A stretch of 64,000 bases of DNA. It comes from Alopecurus myosuroides. Its lineage: Eukaryota; Streptophyta; Magnoliopsida; Poales; Poaceae. This document shows, piece by piece, positions 1 through 11,406 of the stretch. The DNA lies in assembly GCA_028641055.1 (NCBI GenBank), contig CM054062.1, positions 134,892,682 to 134,956,681 on the forward strand. Direction: 5' to 3'. The translations under genes were made by a program, and so were the position numbers. Each line of letters opens with the position of its first letter. Position 1 is the stretch's first letter. The notes below the pieces were generated by a model. The model was given only the letters and a program-made list of their open reading frames with translations, searched no databases and had not been told where the DNA came from.

Positions 1-492
1 TAATTCCCGCATGAATCACATAGTAATCTTTATGTCGTCCATATGCACTATGGTGCAGCCTTCATTAATGTCAATTGCCCAGCTGTAATTTGTTGACCAC
101 ACATGTTATTTATCTTTCACGGAGAGACACAACTAGTGAACTGTGGACCCCGGACCTTTTCCCTCATACTGATAAACACCTACTGCTTTCATACTTCTCT
201 CATAATGTTTTCCACACCATGCGTTTAACCTCTTTGTGTTCAGCAAAACTGGTGATATTGACAACCTCACTGCTTCATTGGGACAGAGTGATTTGATTGT
301 GTTGTGTAGGTTCCACGTTGCTTCTGAACCGGTAGTGCGCCCTGCCATCTCAGCTGCTTCACCTTCTGAAGTTACTCCTTCCTCCTGCTGGTCGCTTCAA
401 CCTTGCTTTCTTTTCTTAGGGAAAACTTGCTGCTGCACCCTTCATGCCTTGTGCTTGAGGTATCCCAACGAGCGTGTGTCTACACTCCATCA
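1..492 (+). mobile_element. Athila-type Gypsy LTR, 3' end only (element Y)
   Basis: No ORF here looks real. The sequence resembles the end of the plus-strand LTR ending near 47,189: both carry a gagagacac-act-agtga stretch, then a CCAACGAG-GTGTG stretch shortly before the end, and both finish in CA. The terminal ...CTACACTCCATCA is the usual end of Triticeae Athila-type LTRs from general knowledge. The LTR start is off the left edge. Its end is followed by TAGG and then the X composite; read across X, the sequence continues as an Athila LTR in the opposite orientation (38,735 onward). This fits Y having inserted into that LTR at a TAGGG target before X arrived. Confidence 0.7.
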
Positions 493-496
493 TAGG
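492..496. repeat. Target site duplication ATAGG, left copy
   Basis: ATAGG sits directly before the TGTCGCCCCC end of LTR-a. The identical pentamer follows the other outer LTR end at 38,730-38,734. A 5-bp duplication is the normal size for Gypsy integrases, so the two outer LTR ends behave as one insertion event despite the rearranged 38 kb between them. Confidence 0.75.
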
Positions 497-968
497 TGTC
501 GCCCCCGGACTTCTAGAGGATACTCACCGTACGAACTGAACAGTATTTTGATTCGATTACGCGGCTTACCGGCACCCGCATCTCTTACGAGTAGGCCAAC
601 ACTTATGTGTGACAACCAATCTTTACTATTCACCATCGATGTAAACTATCCCGTAGAAATCAGGACACTACCATTGACGTACTTCATAACATACACACAT
701 GGTACGTCAATGACTTTGAACAAGATGATAACATAACATATCCCTAAGACACAAAAGATAGAAACAAGTTGCAACTGGCCCTCACTAGGGCAGAGAATAG
801 CAAATACAATCATCCAGAGGACACATGTCCCAACATAACATCATTACAACTCAGCGGAAGCATTCAAGGGGTCTGAGTACAGACAAATCCAAATAGGCTT
901 AAGAAGCCGGGAATGAAAAGAAAACGGAGCCCATCCACGATGTCTCGGATCCTGCCCGGGTCCGCTAA

Positions 969-3900
969 CTACTCGTCAGCAGCCTCGTCAAACTCCACGT
1001 AGTAGCCGTCACGGGGATCCTCGTAAGCGTAGTCTGCGGAAACCACAACCCCAAAGGGGTCAGTACATAGACGTACTGGCAAGCAAGACTCACAGTTCAC
1101 CAAAGTGTAGCCCGTCAACACCAAGCCCAGATGCCTTGGGATCAACGGAAGAAATGGATATAAAAGATGCTGCAACTGGCTGCACTAACCAACTACATAA
1201 CAAACTACAACTTCCGGTCTATCAGAAAGAGATAAGATAGCGTATCGTAACCAACTATAGCTAACCACCAAACAAACCCATCCTGGACCTCGCCCCTTAT
1301 CCAAAGAAGCAATCCGAGGATAACTCACACTGTTGGATTACTGATGGATCAAATGGTTGTGTCAATAAGCCTATTACTAGTCCAGTTATCATTAGTTAGG
1401 TGTAAGTTGTTCTGAGTACTTGTTAGCCAGTACTTTCACCAAGTCAACCATAACCGCGGAAAACACGGCTTCTCGAGAAGATTGATCCCTGCAGGGGTGC
1501 ACCAATTTGGCCGTACACGTAAGAATAACCCGCCAGATGGGAAGGCCTTTCCCACCAAGCGGGGCACTCAACACAACTCAACTCTTCTTCGCATCAAGCC
1601 CAAAGCACCACGTGCTGTGCGTGCGCGGCTAATCGAGCCCCACGAAGAAAAGGGGACCCTCATAGCACTGGAAGACCACGCCGCCCTAAATGCCGACTAC
1701 AAAAGTTCCCCCCTGGCCTCGGGTTCGTACCTGCATATGCGTGCATCAAATGGAAAGCCCGAACTAAGTGTGGTGATTTGGACGAGATGCGAATCGAATC
1801 AAATTGAGGGGGGCGCCCATACACGCTTCCCACATGCGGATAGTGCGCTCATCATGGATCAGTAGACAAGACCCTTTTCCTATTAGGGTCGACACTAGCA
1901 GGCCTCAAAACCACGTCGGGCCTCCTGCCGGTGCCTTATCAGCAAATTATTATTACCTCAAAATTAATAGGTTGTTGTTTAACATCGAGCCCCAGAATAT
2001 AATGGAATATGATAACAGAAAGTAACTGATGACAGACTCGAGCAAAACAACCCTAAGCATGCTAGTAAGACACGGGCCCAAGCAACGGGGTTTTAGGACT
2101 GGAGGTGAGGCAATATCAGGGTTCAGGGTATCATGTGATGGGTTCGTAACAGAAGCAACGATACATAGGGCTAGCAAATATAGACAACGGAAAGTATCGG
2201 TAACCAATGTTGAAAGGAACACAATGGTTCATGTGAGTGATAACTTGCCTGCAAACTCAGCAGCCGGGTACTGAGCTAGATCCTCAGAAGGGGTGTCGTA
2301 AAGATCGTCGGTCTCAACGTCGTCGTCTATCCGAGAAGAAGCAAACAAACAATACAGGAAAATAAACAATCAATATCATGGCATAGTGCACAATCATAGG
2401 ATGATGCATGTCAAGTTAATAGATGCATCAAAATAAACTAGTTGACATGGTAACACAATTTAAATGGACACATATACAATTTTGAGTTGCATATGAAAAG
2501 CCCAAGGATTTTGGTTGAAACAGTTGTTTTCTAATTAACCAACAGGTGAAAGTGGTTTAGCATGATGCATGGATGAGGAAAACAACAAAATAACATCAAT
2601 AGAACCAAATGGAAATGAGGTTTAGCAATTTAGAATTTTATTTATTAAGTTAAGGAATTTTTTGGTTCCTTAAAGGTGACACACATGTATTTGTTGTTTT
2701 CACCAAGGTAATTTGTGCAAAATAAATAACAAAATTCATATTTAAAAAGATCATGAAATTTTGGGTGGATCACATGTTTCAAATATTGAAAAAGGAATTT
2801 GTATGAATTTATTATGACTTAAACAAAATTAAACAAGTTTTAAATGAATTTAAAACAAGCATGAATTTTATTTGAATTTTATTTGCTCAAAACATAATTT
2901 CAAATTCACATTTGAAAAGGTTATACTTTGGTGGTTTGAAAACATATTTTGCATGTTCAAGAATAATTTAATTGAGCAAGTTATGATTTTAGCAATTTTA
3001 AATGGTTTAAATAAGATTTAAATTATTTAAGCAATTTAAATTATTCAAACCATGAAACAAAATTTTATATTTGAATAGGTTAGGTGAAATAGCATTGAAA
3101 ACATATTTTATTTGCATGATTTGGATTTATTATGATTTAGTTATGGAATTTAGAAAATTGCATTTGAATTATTTTAATTTGAAATTTAAATGCATTTGGA
3201 AATTTCAAAACAGAACACAAATGGATTATTTGGATAGACAATTTAATTTAGAACAATAAACATATTCTACTTTTGTTATTTAGAGTTATAGATTAAAAGT
3301 TATTAACAAATTAAAATTGAGGACCAAACTGTAATTAAAAAGGTTCTATTTTGAAACAGCAACGTGTTTAAACATTTGTTACAGCGCTACCAGCTAGCCA
3401 CAGCCACTGCAGGGTGGGCCACGGGCCAGCGTGGCGCTGTGCGCGCTTGCGTGGCCACCAGGGTCACTGCCTGGTGGACCCTGCATGTCAGCCACGGAAG
3501 GAAAAAAGTGTGGATTTTATTCGAGCCGCGAGGGATCGAACCCTGCACCTGCGGGCGCGCGCACTGCAGTGCTACCACTGCGCTGGATTCAGTTTCGTTG
3601 TCAGGGTTAGCGACGCGGACAGGTTAACGTTCAGATCTAAGTGTTAACTGAACTTTTACGCGCGCAAGCACTGAACCTGACAGAGATCGAACACACCGGC
3701 GGCGATCACTGTTGCGAAGCGACGCCGTGATGCGATCTAGTGATGCAGTGAACGTGCAGATGCGTGCAAGGATGCTTGTGCAGATGCGTGCACGGTGCAA
3801 CAGAGAGGGAAGGGAACGGATGTCGCGGTGGCTCACCGGGAGATGGTCGGGGTTGTAGTACTCGAGGCAGAACAGCGGCGACGTGGACGGCGGCGCGTAT

Positions 3901-3993
3901 CCAGGGGCTCTCCGGGGTGGCTCGGGTGTCTAATCGGAAGAGAGGGTAGCGGTGGTTTGGTTCCAGGGTCCAGGTAGGGTGCTGGACCTCCAT
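969..3993 (-). CDS. Putative three-exon mini-gene inside the X LTR (open in LTR-a)
   Basis: I do not recognise the product and infer the model from splice signals only. Exon 1 is 3,993-3,837 (ATG in GCCATGG context, about 150 bp after the TATA motif; donor G|GTGAGC). Exon 2 is 2,326-2,249 (acceptor CGGATAG|AC; donor CAG|GCAAGT, a GC donor). Exon 3 is 1,033-969 (acceptor CCGCAG|AC; stop TAG). Lengths are 157, 78 and 65 nt; both junctions are phase 1, giving 300 nt or 99 residues. Exons 2 and 3 encode a strikingly acidic, Tyr-rich tail (DDLYDTPSED; YEDPRDGYYVEFDEAADE). The same exons lie in LTR-b to LTR-e, but those have TAG at codon 8, and LTR-b has lost the GC donor. The sister LTR at 20,418-23,497 does not keep the exon 2 frame. 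It may be a non-coding or relic structure. Confidence 0.35.
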
Positions 3994-4141
3994 GGCGACG
4001 GCGGCGTGGACGGATTCAGAGGGAAAAACTCCGGTGGTTGCAGCGGCGAGGGGAAACGGTGGCAGAGGGGTGGAATTGGCGGCGGAGGCGAGGGAACAGG
4101 GACCTAGGGGGGCTAGGGTTGGCGGCGCTGCCCTAGGGCTA

Positions 4142-4150
4142 GTTATATAG
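4142..4150 (-). promoter_or_regulatory. TATA box of LTR-a
   Basis: CTATATAAC on the minus strand, followed by a CCCTAG-rich, GC-rich leader typical of a grass transcription start. The same motif is at 12,258-12,266 (LTR-b, plus), 16,757-16,765 (LTR-c, plus) and 37,874-37,882 (LTR-e, minus). It is deleted in LTR-d. Confidence 0.6.
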
Positions 4151-5035
4151 GGGCGCACGGGGCTGGATCACCGTTGGAGCTCGCCGATGCCGCCGTGGCG
4201 CTCCGGATAGGCTGCCGTACACGGGGGAGATGCTCGAAATAGAACAGGAAAAAAAAAAGCGTTTTTCTGCGTTAAGTGGCGGGCTGGGCTGCGCGCGGAA
4301 GGAAGACGAGGTGGGCTGGGCGCAGCCCACTCCCTTTGGCGCCAAAATCGTTTTAAATTTGTTATTTCTCCTCTTCTTCTTTTTTTTTGCTGAATTAGGA
4401 TTTGGAAGAAAATGATGGGTTTTAGGTTAGTAAAAAATTTGGAAATATTAGGGGGAGTTCCTTAGGCCATTTGCAAACAGGTGTTAACTTTTATTTTCAA
4501 AAAGTTTGAAATTTGTTTGCTGTTTGAATTTAAATCAAATTTGGGTGAAATTTTAATATTAAATGATCATTAATAAAAACCAACTTTTAAATAGGGTAAC
4601 CCCTATGTTAATTATAACCCATTGATTAAATTTGTTTTATAATTTGCATGAATTCAAATTGGTTGCTGTTTGATGCTTGATCTGAATTTTTAAATATGAT
4701 TTGGAATTTAAATGATTGATTTAAAACCATCATTTTAACAAGTGATCACTATGGAATAAAATGAAACAAATTGGTTGTTTTTATTTGTGATTTTTATTTC
4801 AAATGTTGTAACAGAGCAAGTATGAAACAATTGTTTGTAAAGAGTTTAAATTTGAATTGTGAAAACAGGGAAAAACAGATGCAACAATTAAGAAACAAAT
4901 GCAAACAACATGAAAACAATATGATGACATGATGCAATACTGTAATAAACATGAAACAAACATTCTAAGGGGTGGTTTTTCATACTTGGGATGTTACAAA
5001 ACGCCCCCCCTTGAAGGAATCGCGCCCCGAGATTC

Positions 5036-7408
5036 CTACTGAGAAAGGAAAAGGTCCGGATACTTCTTGCGAAGATCCTCTTCGGTCTCCCACGTTGCCT
5101 CTTTATCGAAATGATGCGACCACTGCACTTTCAAGAACTTGGTGCTCTTGTTGCGAGTATTACGCTCGGTCTCATCGAGAATACGAACAGGGTGCTCCTC
5201 ATAAGATAGATCATCTTGCAGTTCAATGGAATCATGATCAACTGCACAATCTGGATCTTTGAAACACCTCTTGAGCTGTGACACGTGGAACACATCGTGC
5301 ACCTTGGATAGTTTTTCTGGGAGTTCAAGACGATATGCATTTTCTGCACGCCTTGAGAGAATGTTGAAAGGACCAATGTATCTTGGTGCAAGCTTTCCTT
5401 TCACACCAAAACGATGAGTGCCTCTGAGGGGAGTTACACGGAGATATGCTTTGTCACCAGGAGCATAGATCATATCCTTGTGCTTGCTGTCATAGTAGCT
5501 TTTCTGACGAGACTGAGCAATCTTGAGATTGTCACGAATGATACGAACTTTCTCCTTGGCTTCCTTAACAATGTCAGGGCCTAAGAGTGAACGTTCACCA
5601 GCTCCAGACCAATTGATTGGACTCCTGCATCTGCGGCCATAGAGTGCTTCAAATGGTGCCATGCCTAGGCTTGCCTGGTAGCTGTTGTTGTAGGAGAATT
5701 CAGCATATGGAAGGCAATCCTCCCATTTCATGCCAAAGGAGATATCACATGCTCTGAGCATATCCTCGAGAATCTGATTGACTCTTTCGACTTGCCCCTG
5801 AGACTGAGGGTGATAAGCTGTGTTGAACTGAAGTTTGGTGCCCAATGCTTCTTGAAAGCTTTTCCAGAAATGAGAACTGAATATGCTTCCACGGTCTGAG
5901 CTTATTTCCAATGGAACACCATGAAGAGGAACAATCTTTGCTGTGTAGAGTTCTGCTAACTGGCTAGCTGAGATTGTTTCTTTGACAGCAAAGAAGTGAG
6001 CTACTTTAGTGAGACGATCAATAACAACGAAGATTGCATCGTTGCCCTTCTTGGACTTTGGAAACCCAGTAACGAAGTCCATTTCAATCATGTCCCACTT
6101 CCACTCAGGAATTTTCAGAGGTTGGAGTAGACCTGCTGTTTTCTGATGGACTGCCTTAACGCGTTGACAAACGTCGCATTCAGAAACGTATTGAGCAATT
6201 TCACGTTTCATGCCAGGCCACCAATACAGTGTCTTAAGATCCTGGTACATCTTTGTACTTCCAGGGTGGATGGAGAGAGGAGTTTCATGAGCCTCCTTGA
6301 GAATGATATCTTTGAGACTTTGAACTTGAGGAACTGCAATGCGTCCTTCAAAGAACACATTTCCTTTATCATCAACTGAGAAGGACTTGAATTTCTCCTT
6401 GCCTTCTTTGATGTGTTCTACCATCTTCTTGATTTCAGCATCACGAAGCTGTTCAGAACGAATCTTGTCCTCGAGAGTTGGACTGGCTGTCAAGCTAGCA
6501 AGATATCCTTGAGGAACAAGGCCAAGGTTCAGCTTCTGGAATTCTTCATGAAGTGGAGGTTGGCTTTCCATGATCATGAGATTATTGCAATATGACTTGC
6601 GACTGAGAGCATCGGCCATAACATTAGCCTTGCCTGGAGTGTAAGAAATGGTGAGATCAAATTCTTTAATCTTTTCAATCCATCTCCTTTGCCTGAGGTT
6701 TAGATCTGGCTGAGTGAAGATGTATTTCAGACTCTTGTGATCGGAAAAGATTTCAGTTTTGTTACCCAACAAGTATTGTCTCCATTTCTTGAGGGCAAAC
6801 ACAACTGCTGCAAGTTCAAGATCATGTGTGGGATAGTTTTGCTCATGTGGATTCAGCTGACGTGAAGCATAAGCCACAACTTGACGTTCTTGCATAAGAA
6901 CTGCACCTAGACCTTGGAGAGATGCATCGCAGAATATCTGGAAAGGTTTGGTAGTATCTGGGCCAACCAGAACTGGGGTGGAAGTGAGTTTAGTCTTCAG
7001 AAGATTGAAACTCTCATCACATTGTGGAGTCCAAACGAACTTCTTGTCCTTCTTTGTGAGATCAGTGAGAGGTTTAGCAATCTTGGAGAAGTTTTGGACG
7101 AAACGACGGCAATAGCTAGCCAAGCCAAGAAAGCTTCTAACTTGTTTTACCGTCTTAGGAGGTTTCCAATCAACAATTGCCTTAACCTTTTCCGGGTCAA
7201 TGGCTATGCCCTTGGCAGAGATGATATGACCAAGGTAAGCAACTTCTGGAATCCAGAACTCACATTTGGAGAACTTGGCATATAGACGATGCTCGCGAAG
7301 TTTCATGAGAGTGAGACGAAGATGTTCTCCATGCTCTTCCTCGGATTTTGAGTGGACAAGGATATCATCAAGATATACCACAACGAACTTGTCGAGGTAT
7401 TCATGGAA
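5036..7408 (-). pseudogene. X pol fragment: RT core to chromodomain, 5' part missing
   Basis: The reading frame is intact from the RT segment around the YLDD box (FHEYLDKF onward, near 7,408) through RNase H, the integrase zinc finger and DDE core, to the chromodomain-like end; the stop is at 5,036. Gag, protease and the first half of RT are absent. An open frame continues upstream to about 7,777, but that part is the antisense reading of plus-strand gag and is not a real N-terminus. Several private substitutions distinguish it from the other two pol copies. A polypurine tract (G-rich run before TGTAACATCC) lies between its stop and LTR-a. It belongs with LTR-a as the 3' part of an X element. 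Confidence 0.85.
7401..7408. other. Inversion breakpoint with 8-bp shared sequence
   Basis: Left of here the DNA is X pol on the minus strand; right of here it is X gag on the plus strand. The octamer TCATGGAA occurs in both parents: in RT (antisense of FHEYL, intact copy at about 30,800) and in gag (sense, before the MERMREEF motif, intact copy at about 32,430). The two orientations therefore join within 8 bp of identity, as in microhomology-mediated joining or template switching. Confidence 0.8.
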
Positions 7409-8511
7409 AGGATGCGTGAAGAGTTCTGCTCTCTTAAGCAGGGCAAGCTGGACGTCATTGGCTACCAGAATGAGTTCAATCGCCTCGCTCGTTATGCTGG
7501 TGATGAGGTGTCCACTGAGGCTAAGAAGATGGCAAGGTTCCGCCGAGGTTTTAACCCGGAACTGAAGTACGCTCTCACCAACATCAAGTGCAAGGACTTC
7601 GAGGAGCTCGTGAACACCGCGCTCAATGAGGAGAATGGGCGCAAGGCGTTCGAAGAGTCGCGCAAGCACTCGCGTGAGGGTGGTTCCTCCTCCAACATGA
7701 CCACCCCTCCGCAAAAGCGCCGCATCTGGGTGCCAAATGGGGCTGTCACTAGTGCTCCATATGCCCAAGCTTCTCAAGGCTTCGCTTCCCGCCCACCCAA
7801 CCCAGCTCAGATGCAGGCTCAGAGGTTCTCAATGGGGCAGCCAAGGCCAGATGCACCTCGTGTCGTCACTTGCTACAAATGCAAGCAGACAGGGCACTAT
7901 GCTGATAAGTGCACTCAGAGGCAGCTACCTCCACCACCTCCTCGCCCCAACACCAACCAGGCAATGGTTCGTGCTCCCCCGGCTAAAGCCTTCAACTCCA
8001 ACAACAGGCCTGTCGGGAGGACCGCGAGGGTGAATCATATCAAGGCCGACAAAGCCGAGGAAGCTGCTGACGTCGTTCTCGGTACATTCCCCGTAAACTC
8101 TAACCCAGCTAAAGTGTTGTTTGATACCGGAGCATCGCATTCTTTCGTGTCAAAGATCTTTGCAACAGCAGTTAAACTACCTTTTGTTGGTTTGGGTTCC
8201 CCGCTAGTAGTAAACTCCCCTGGAGCAACTATGCAAACTTCCAAGATCAGTCATGAGAATCAGATTCTAATTGGAGGCCACATATTCCTTGCTTCCCTCA
8301 TTCTGCTTGGCAATTCTGACATTGATGTCATCCTTGGCATGGATTGGTTGAAGGCCAATAAAGCTACGATTGATTGTGCTAAGAAGTCAATAACTCTGTT
8401 CCACCCGTCTGGCCAGATAGTCTATTCTCCAAGTGAATCAAGTTCTGTTCAGCTGTTCAACCTAGATGCAAAACCCCTTCCTGCAATTGAAAATGTTCCG
8501 GTGGTTTGTGA
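7403..8511 (+). pseudogene. X gag (C-terminal part) and aspartic protease, inverted copy
   Basis: The frame begins inside gag at MERMREEF and lacks about the first 160 gag residues present at 32,830-32,340. It reads through the rest of gag, a CCHC zinc knuckle ([14 protein letters not shown], about 7,870-7,912), a proline-rich linker, and a protease with the DTGA active-site motif (about 8,130). Gag and protease share one frame here, because the C run at about 7,943 has four Cs, one fewer than in the copy at 31,886. The frame breaks at about 8,510, where 22 bp present in the intact copy are missing between protease and RT. It is a broken copy continuing into the pol ORF at 8,511. Confidence 0.85.
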
Positions 8512-11373
8512 GAGTTGCCAGGGATGCCTCCGGACAGAGCAGTTGAGTTCGTGATCGATCTTGAACCAGGTACTGCTCCAATCTCTAAGCATCCATACAA
8601 GATAGCTCCTCCTGAACTGAAATTGTTGAAGGAGCAAATCGATATGTACATGGAGAAAGGTTACATTCAACCTAGTTCTTCCGCTTGGGGTTGCCCAACT
8701 CTGTTTGTTGCCAAGAAGGATCAAACAAAAAGACTCGTGGTTGACTATCGTCCTCTCAACGAGAAAACCATCAAAAACAAGTATCCAATTCCTCGTATCG
8801 ATGATCTTTTTGACCAACTTGCTGGAGCCTCAATATTCTCAAAGTTGGACTTGAGGATGGGTTACCATCAAATAAAGATCAGAAAGGAAGATATTCCAAA
8901 AACAGCTTTCACCACTCGGTACGGTCTATATGAATACACCGTCATGTCCTTTGGTATCACCAATGCACCGGCGACATTCTCAAGACTCATGAATTCTGTC
9001 TTCCATGAATACCTCGACAAGTTCGTTGTGGTATATCTTGATGATATCCTTGTCTACTCAAAATCCGAGGAAGAGCATGGAGAACATCTTTGTCTCACTC
9101 TCATGAAACTTCGCGAGCATCGTCTATATGCCAAGTTCTCCAAATGTGAGTTCTGGATTCCAGAAGTTGCTTACCTTGGTCATATCATCTCTGCCAAGGG
9201 CATAGCCATTGACCCGGAAAAGGTTAAGGCAATTGTTGATTGGAAACCTCCTAAGACGGTAAAACAAGTTAGAAGCTTTCTTGGCTTGGCTAGCTATTGC
9301 CGTCGTTTCGTCCAAAACTTCTCCAAGATTGCTAAACCTCTCACTGATCTCACAAAGAAGGACAAGAAGTTCGTTTGGACTCCACAATGTGATGAGAGTT
9401 TCAATCTCCTGAAGACTAAACTCACTTCCACCCCAGTTCTGGTTGGCCCAGATACTACCAAACCTTTCCAGATATTCTGCGATGCATCTCTCCAAGGTCT
9501 AGGTGCAGTTCTTATGCAAGAACGTCAAGTTGTGGCTTATGCTTCACGTCAGCTGAATCCACATGAGCAAAACTATCCCACACATGATCTTGAACTTGCA
9601 GCAGTTGTGTTTGCCCTCAAGAAATGGAGACAATACTTGTTGGGTAACAAAACTGAAATCTTTTCCGATCACAAGAGTCTGAAATACATCTTCACTCAGC
9701 CAGATCTAAACCTCAGACAAAGGAGATGGATTGAAAAGATTAAAGACTTTGATCTCACCATTTCTTACACTCCAGGCAAGGCTAATGTTATGGCCGATGC
9801 TCTCAGTCGCAAGTCATATTGCAATAATCTCATGATCATGGAAAGCCAACCTCCACTTCATGAAGAATTCCAGAAGCTGAACCTTGGTCTTGTTCCTCAA
9901 GGATATCTTGCTAGCTTGACAGCCAGTCCAACTCTCGAGGACAAGATTCGTTCTGAACAGCTTCGTGATGCTGAAATCAAGAAGATGGTAGAACACATCA
10001 AAGAAGGCAAGGAGAAATTCAAGTCCTTCTCAGTTGATGATAAAGGAACTGTGTTCTTTGAAGGACGCATTGCAGTTCCTCAAGTTCAAAGTCTCAAAGA
10101 TATCATTCTCAAGGAGGCTCATGAAACTCCTCTCTCCATCCACCCTGGAAGTACAAAGATGTACCAGGATCTTAAGACACTGTATTGGTGGCCTGGCATG
10201 AAACGTGAAATTGCTCAATACGTTTCTGAATGCGACGTTTGTCAACGCGTTAAGGCAGTCCATCAGAAAACAGCAGGTCTACTCCAACCTCTGAAAATTC
10301 CTGAGTGGAAGTGGGACATGATTGAAATGGACTTCGTTACTGGGTTTCCAAAGTCCAAGAAGGGCAACGATGCAATCTTCGTTGTTATTGATCGTCTCAC
10401 TAAAGTAGCTCACTTCTTTGCTGTCAAAGAAGCAATCTCAGCTAGCCAGTTAGCAAAACTCTACACAGCAAAGATTGTTCCTCTTCATGGTGTTCCATTG
10501 GAAATAAGCTCAGACCGTGGAAGCATATTCACTTCTCATTTCTGGAAAAGCTTTCAAGAAGCATTGGGCACCAAACTTCTGTTCAGCACAGCTTATCACC
10601 CTCAGTCTCAGGGGCAAGTCGAAAGAGTCAATCAGATTCTCGAGGATATGCTCAGAGCATGTGGTATCTCCTTTGGCATGAAATGGGAGGATTGCCTTCC
10701 ATATGCTGAATTCTCCTACAACAACAGCTACCAGGCAAGCCTAGGCATGGCACCATTTGAAGCACTCTATGGCCGCAGATGCAGGAGTCTAATCAATTGG
10801 TCTGGAGCTGGTGAACGTTCACTCTTAGGCCCTGACATTGTTAAGGAAGCCGAGGAGAAAGTTCGTATCATTCGTGACAATCTCAAGATTGCTCAGTCTC
10901 GTCAGAAAAGCTACTATGACAGCAAGCACAGGGATATGATCTATGCTCTTGGTGACAAAGCATATCTCCGTGTAACTCCCCTCAGAGGCACTCATCGTTT
11001 TGGTGTGAAAGAAAAGCTTGCACCAAGATACATTGGTCCTTTCAACATTCTCTCAAGGCGTGCAGAAAATGCCTATTGTCTTGAACTCCCAGAAAAACTA
11101 TCCAAGGTGCACGATGTGTTCCACGTGTCACAGCTCAAGAGGTGTTTCAAAGATCCAGATCGTGCAGTTGATCATGATTCCATTGAACTGCAAGATGATC
11201 TATCTTATGAGGAGCACCCTGTTCGTATTCTCGATGAGACCGAGCGTAAGACTCGCAACAAGAGCACCAAGTTCTTGAAAGTGCAGTGGTCGCATCATTC
11301 CGATAAAGAGGCAACGTGGGAGACCGAAGAGGATCTTAGCAAGAAGTATCCGGACCTTTTCCTTTCTCAGTAG
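8511..11373 (+). pseudogene. X pol: RT, RNase H, integrase, chromodomain (inverted copy)
   Basis: About 950 codons are open. Order: RT ([14 protein letters not shown], the GYHQI region, FG-TNAPATF, catalytic YLDD near 9,035), Ty3-type RNase H (FCDAS near 9,475, the DHKSL region), integrase zinc finger (HPGSTKM to CDVCQRV, about 10,140-10,250), DDE core (DFVTGFP, SDRGSIF, QVERVNQ), and the SH3/chromodomain-like tail with a stop at 11,371-11,373. The product would copy and insert the element. It is separated from gag-protease by the 22-bp deletion at about 8,510, so a gag-pol polyprotein cannot be made without a frame change. It has private substitutions in normally constant positions. LTR-b follows after a polypurine tract. 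Confidence 0.85.
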
Positions 11374-11394
11374 GAATCTCGGGGCGCGATTCCT

Positions 11395-11406
11395 TCAACG
11401 GGGGCG
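11395..11406 (+). other. Polypurine tract region before LTR-b
   Basis: A G-rich run (AACGGGGGCG) lies just after the pol stop and is followed by TTT and the LTR start TGTAAC. Equivalent runs precede LTR-a (minus, about 5,002-5,014) and LTR-d (minus, about 28,404-28,415), where the G run is longer. This primes plus-strand DNA synthesis in LTR retrotransposons. Confidence 0.6.

Larger units (their letters stand above)
497..4998 (-). mobile_element. X LTR-a (3' LTR of the composite), 4,502 bp
   Basis: On the minus strand it runs from TGTAACATCCC (4,998) to GGGGGCGACA (497), with short TGT/ACA inverted ends. A TATA motif lies at 4,142-4,150, followed by a GC-rich leader, a tRNA-like segment (3,521-3,590), a long AT-rich stretch (about 2,350-3,330), and a U5-like end. 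It carries private differences from the other four copies near its end (about 540-720). It alone keeps a TGG codon where the other four have TAG in the first exon of the putative LTR mini-gene. Confidence 0.85.

Noticed and set aside
2350..3350. AT-rich blocks in the X LTRs as possible matrix attachment or origin sequences
   Set aside because: Only base composition supports it; no specific motif.
3521..3590. A tRNA gene on the minus strand in the X LTR
   Set aside because: A and B boxes are present but acceptor and anticodon stems do not pair.
3706..4158. A 150-residue minus-strand ORF in LTR-a (and shorter versions in other LTRs)
   Set aside because: It is long only because the region is GC-rich and LTR-a lost a TAG; the C-terminal part is repetitive His/Pro-type translation. 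Only its first 52 codons are considered, as a possible exon.
7409..7777. A 120-residue N-terminal extension on the minus-strand pol frame
   Set aside because: It is the antisense reading of plus-strand gag across the inversion junction; no domain and no homologous sense.
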